Shown here piece after piece: positions 59,331-64,000 of a DNA stretch of 64,000 bases. The notes under the pieces are model-generated. The model saw only the letters and a program-made list of their open reading frames with translations. It was not told where the DNA came from and searched no databases. The number at the start of each line of letters is the position of its first letter. The first letter of the stretch is position 1. Origin of the DNA: Callaeas wilsoni (Eukaryota > Chordata > Aves > Passeriformes > Callaeidae). Made by a program: the position numbers and the translations under genes. Location of the stretch: NCBI GenBank assembly GCA_013398955.1, contig VWPU01003241.1, forward strand, positions 1 through 64,000, read 5' to 3'.

Positions 59331-62300
59331 GATAAACCCCAGGTATTTTTGGAATAGGATTGTGAACCAGAGGGATGCGTAGATAACCATTTAAAAATAA
59401 AATGGGATAAAACTGCACATGCATACTGCAGGCATCTACTTTAAACCACTTCTGCGTGATGCAATGCCAGCAGCATTTTTTGTGGAAGGAAAATCGCTTT
59501 GTTTCGGTTTAGGACCACAGAATTACAACTGAAAATAACTGAAAAGGGAAATCAACCAAAAAAGCAAACTATAAAGTGAGTTTCCCATAGATAATCTGTT
59601 GTTTTTCTCTGAATGAAAGGAATAGAGACAGATACATTATCAGTAACTTCACCTCACACTCGTAGCAGACAGCAAAACGAGGTCAAAATTGAAGTAGCAC
59701 CACACGACTTAAAGGTTTGTGAAGAAGTGAAGAATTTTCAAAAGTAACATGTGAATTTGCATCTGTCTAGAAGCTGCTGTAACAGATTTTTCCTGAATGG
59801 GAGTAAGATTGAAGCATTCAAAAAACATTTTGAACTTTAAATTCTCTCCAGGGAACCAAGAAAGAGAGATGCAAGAGCTGTGCAGCTTGAAAAGATGAGT
59901 GCACAGGCTTCTCTGCTAATCGGGAAAGGAAATACCAGCCAGATCTGGAAGCCAGGCTGAAAGCATCCCCCCACTAGTTACAGAAAGATATTGCAGAATT
60001 CTGAGAAAAAGAAGAAAAAGAGAAAAAGAAAAAAAACCCTGGTTGGCTTCTCTTATAAAAGTTACATATAGATAATTGGGCATTCAGAAATTTGCCCTAA
60101 GCTTGTAAAACACACTTGAGTAAGTCCATATGACGATTAGGTAGAAACACAATGCCCAGCACCACAAGGTTCCAGTTCCACGGAGCTTGTGCCAACAGCA
60201 GGGATTGCACTAAGCCAGTATTAAAGCTAGGGCCAGGTTGAGCACGTGGAGGCTTAACAAGCTTTCATATACTGGTCATGTACTGGTAATCCACAGAAAG
60301 CATTAAAAATGTCAACAAAGGAGCGATATGTCCAAACTGGGCTGTGACAACAATAGTTCATTCAGATCCTAATCTTTAACTACATTTGTCCTGGATTTAT
60401 TAATTTTTCAAGCTAATTGATCAGTGAGGTCTCTATTCCCCTGATAAAGCACAATGATTTTTAGATAGGGTTTTTTCACTCCCAATTTTTTCCATTAAAG
60501 CATTTTAAGATTATTTTGACTACTGGCTCCTGCTATAAATATAACTGTTTTGGGGCAAACAAGCACATTAATGAAAACTTGTCCTGTGGTTCCTGGATTT
60601 AGGCAGTGGAAGCCCTCTTGCTGCAACTGCATACTGAGTCTTGCAAGACATGCAGTAAAATCTACTCTTGGGTAACCAGGCACAAATACTTAGGATTTCT
60701 CCAATGGATAAGTCTGAAGAATAAGGCAACCTGAATTGTCACCTTACATATCTCGTGTGTGTCCTCACACAGCCATCAAGCTCCTTTGGCCACATGCAGC
60801 ACATGTGCTCCATGGGGGTGAAAGGTCTTTGGAGGGTATCAGATGGCATTGCCTCCTCTGGCTTAAGCTCTGTGTGAAAATGAGATTAAATTTAAAACAA
60901 GGACTATCATTATTTGGACTCAGAGACCATGGGACTAGCAACTTAGAAAGTAGGAAGTAGAAGCAGCACTAAAGGCACAAAAGCAGGATCAAATTTATGA
61001 GTCCCCTTTTGATCCAGACGTAAGTTATGTGGCCTGTGTGAAGAAGCAAGGTAGCACAGGAGATGGCACCGTGACAGAGGAGGCTTCAGAATTGCTCTGT
61101 CTTTGAAATGTGATTGAGGTATCTTTTGTACAACCAGTACATCAAATGACCATAGAGAATACAGGTAAGAGCCTGGCGGGGGGGAAACTCTGATACCAAT
61201 TATCCTAAAACAGTTCTTGCTGAGATGAGGCGATTTATCTGATCTTCCTGCTGGTTTGGTCTTTGTCCTCTCCACTGACGCTGCCAGTAGCGGTGTCAAA
61301 GATCTTCTGCTGTAAGCACTTGACTTGTTTGTAGGAATCTGATTAAAGTAGATCACCTCAGATAACAAGAGGAATTAATGCTGCAAATACATAGGAGAGG
61401 ATTTTCAGGCTTATAAGCTACATAGAGGTCAGCACTTTTAAAGTCACGCAGCAGCCTCTGAGATCCCTGATTTTCGCAGAACTCATGATCTTTACTTGTC
61501 CTTTTCGTCTATCCTGTTAGCCTTTACACTTAAGCATTTGCCTTTATTATTTCAGTTCTACCTGTAATCTGTTCAGTTGCTCTGTCCACTACTAGGAAAG
61601 TACTGTACAGAGCTAGCCCTGGGAGGAAAAAAACTCAAAAGGGAACAGGAAAGAGTTTTTGTGGGCCTTGCTATGGACATGGCACATTCTCCTTAATAAC
61701 TGCATAAGTCTAGATTCCTCATCCTTCAGGTTTTTACAATATTTTTAAAATACATATTCTCATCTTAGATGTCTCCCTGCAGTCTGATGTTTCTGTATCC
61801 TCTCAACTCCCAGCCTCCTAGATCCTAGCACTCCAAATTTTTCTCTCTGTGACGTGTAACCATGTTATGGACTCAGGCTCAGCATCTCAGCTGTGAACAA
61901 CTGTACTCATATGTGTGCACACACGCTAGTTTTTCCCAATGCCTGCCTTGCTGTGTGCATGCAGATGTCCCCGGTGAAGGACACGCTCAGACCTTTAGCG
62001 CCTGTCAGCCAACCCTGTGCTGCCTTTTTTTGGCACGTTGGCATTTTTAGCTCAGCTCTGTTGGGTAGGCCCCTGAATTGGGCTTTATGGTTGGTGACAT
62101 TATAATTTCTGACATGAGACGTCACAAACAGTTACTTTACAATCAAAACCTGCCCGCCAGCTCTCTGCTCAGTTTTACTAACTGAGGAGTCCTAACTTTA
62201 GGTCTTCCATTTAAAATACAGTAGGTATGAAGTACACTAGCTTGACCACACCAAGAACTAAACCTGGGAGATGGCTGTCTGAAGGCTGTGGGACGTGACA

Positions 62301-64000
62301 TTCCAGGATGTCCTGAATGCAAGTGGTGACACTGTGAGTGTGCCTGAATGAGACCTGTGTGCTCCAGAGGCGGGAGCAGAGGCTGCAGCCCTCCAAAAGG
62401 GAACACGGATGTCCCACCGCTCACAGCACAGCACTGGCAGGGCTTCAACCCTTCCCGGAGAGGGACTGATCCACTGAAACACGTGTTACAGAGGCTTGGA
62501 GATTTTAGTAGTGCAAGGCAAGTGTAATTCAGGCTGTTCATGTTAATTCCCATTTTTCGTTGCTTGGATAAGCACATGGTGACAGCTTTCATGAGGCAGG
62601 GACCTGTCCATTGGAAAATGGATTATGACCACCAACTCTTGCACATAAACTACTGAGCAATCATCCAGTGGTCACTAGTGAGACACCGTAGGTCTGTGCT
62701 GGTGACCTAGGGGTGAAATGACTTTCTTTGTCTGTCTGAATCCCTGAAGCATTCAGACCCTGATCGGGGGGAATGTTCTGATCTAAACCACCATTAATCT
62801 TCCTTAAGGTGAAAAGGTCAGAAGAGCAAGGTATTCAATGTTATCTGTTTTTTTCTTTTAATGCCAGCAAAAAAGCTTTTTTATGCTGTCTTAAAATATA
62901 CAGGGACACTTAAACATCCAAACTTTCACAGTCAGTTTTTGAAAGTGATGTCAGCTTTTAGATAAATGACAAAGACCATACACAGTGTCAGCCCCCCACA
63001 GCTGTGTCCATAGCCATAACAACAATGCCACACAATGTTGTCCTTAAATCCCATAAAGGCAAGCAACAATGCCAGAGAATGAAGCGATAACGTATTGGAG
63101 CTGCTGACAATCAGTCTTTAACATGTGTTATCCATTTGACTGCAGGTGTAAATCAGCATTTCAATGTCAACTTGCTAATTTAAGGCTGTATGGCCAAACA
63201 CCCAGAGTATCCCAGAAAAAGCACAAGTGCACTGTTAAAGTAGGTCAAAGCCACTACAAGTCAGGGAACACTGAGGAAAAGCCCATCAATAAACCAGTTT
63301 GGGCTATGAGATATATATTTCATGATAAAGTAACACTAGATGAAATTAAACATTTAATGGGAGGTCAGACTACAGTATTAGCACAACCAATATTCCTTTG
63401 CTGCTCAGTTGACTTTGGTGGTGTATGTGCTGCCAGTGTTTGTGGCTGAGGAACCAAGCTGTGTGTCTCTACAGGGTGACACGAATTAACACGTGAATTA
63501 TCTCCAAAGGATACAAGTCACATTTCCTCTGCTTTCACTTAACTATGCCACCACATGGATGTAAATTAATTTCTCCCTTTAATTCCCATGTTCAGAGAAA
63601 TAAGGAAAATATCTGCTGCCATTTGCTGTACTTAGAGTTCTCTGAAAATGGGGTACATGTAATTTTTCAATAGAAACCAAAGACTGAAAGTATTTTTTTC
63701 ATCCCCCTCTCCTACTACTAGGAAAGCAGTTAACTTAAGAACCTGATTAACATTCCATTGAGCTGTCAAAAATGGTTCTTCCTCTTATTTTTTGGCTGGA
63801 CAACATTTTCTACCAACTCACTTGTGGCAGCTGTTTCAGTACTATGTGGAAAAAAAGAAACCAAAAGGCATTTCAGGGGGTTAATGGAAGACTAGAACTG
63901 GCAAAGTATAAAACTGCATTCACAAATGTTTCATCTAAGGGAACTGTAGCCTTCCTAATGATAACCCAGGTGTGGGGCTTTTTCTTGGTCTCACTTTCAT
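59331..64000. other. Unassigned intergenic sequence upstream of VXN
   Basis: No exon of a known gene was recognised on either strand, including the next gene expected by synteny (ADHFE1). A purine-rich tract lies at about 60004-60037. Open frames of up to 149 codons (for example 60943-61368 and 62143-62592 on the minus strand, 63123-63449 on the plus) show no family similarity. Confidence 0.5.

Noticed and set aside
60943..61368. 141-codon minus-strand frame and an overlapping plus-strand frame examined as exons of ADHFE1 or another neighbour.
   Set aside because: Neither matches the ADHFE1 C-terminus or any recalled protein, and no phase-consistent splice pair was found.

Overview
The window is vertebrate nuclear DNA from a bird, most likely a passerine (songbird order). 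Three things point that way. The coding exons match avian MYBL1 and VXN closely. The interspersed repeats are CR1 LINE fragments. Intron 4 of MYBL1 holds a tRNA-Ile-derived SINE fused to a CR1-type tail, the architecture of the passerine TguSINE1 family. Genes here are split into short exons, so most long open frames are meaningless; the real genes were built from splice signals, reading phase and recalled orthologue sequence.

Region 1 (1-24,050, plus strand) holds the whole coding sequence of MYBL1 (A-MYB): 16 coding exons from 403 to 21,542, encoding 753 residues, close to the 752 of human. All exon phases join. The 5' end is a GC-rich promoter/5'UTR island cut by the window edge. It carries an upstream ATG whose frame overlaps the main start and ends exactly at the exon 1/exon 2 junction. 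The 3'UTR is about 2.5 kb with a candidate poly(A) signal at 24,017.

Region 2 (about 24,050-40,800) is the gap between two convergent genes. It contains an isolated CpG-rich block near 26.7-26.9 kb, CR1 pieces, a degenerate telomere-like repeat (34.4-34.9 kb), and a broken retroviral protease/reverse-transcriptase fossil (34.9-36.2 kb).

Region 3 (40,823-55,119, minus strand) is VXN (vexin, C8orf46 homologue): six coding exons encoding 201 residues, with every junction phase-consistent. Order and orientation (MYBL1 tail-to-tail with VXN) match human 8q13.

Region 4 (55,120-64,000) lies upstream of VXN. It has proneural-type E-boxes, a 122-codon open frame of unknown meaning, a 689-bp solo LTR with a perfect 5-bp target duplication (57,605-58,293), and a possible retroviral primer-binding-site and leader remnant near 58.55 kb. 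The next syntenic gene (ADHFE1 in human) was not found here.

The two genes are not known to work in one pathway. A-MYB drives male meiosis and pachytene piRNA transcription, and vexin promotes neurogenesis. No new defence or metabolic system is visible. The most unusual observations are the overlapping uORF at the MYBL1 start, the orphan CpG island, the telomere-like repeat next to the retroviral fossil, and the precisely bounded solo LTR.
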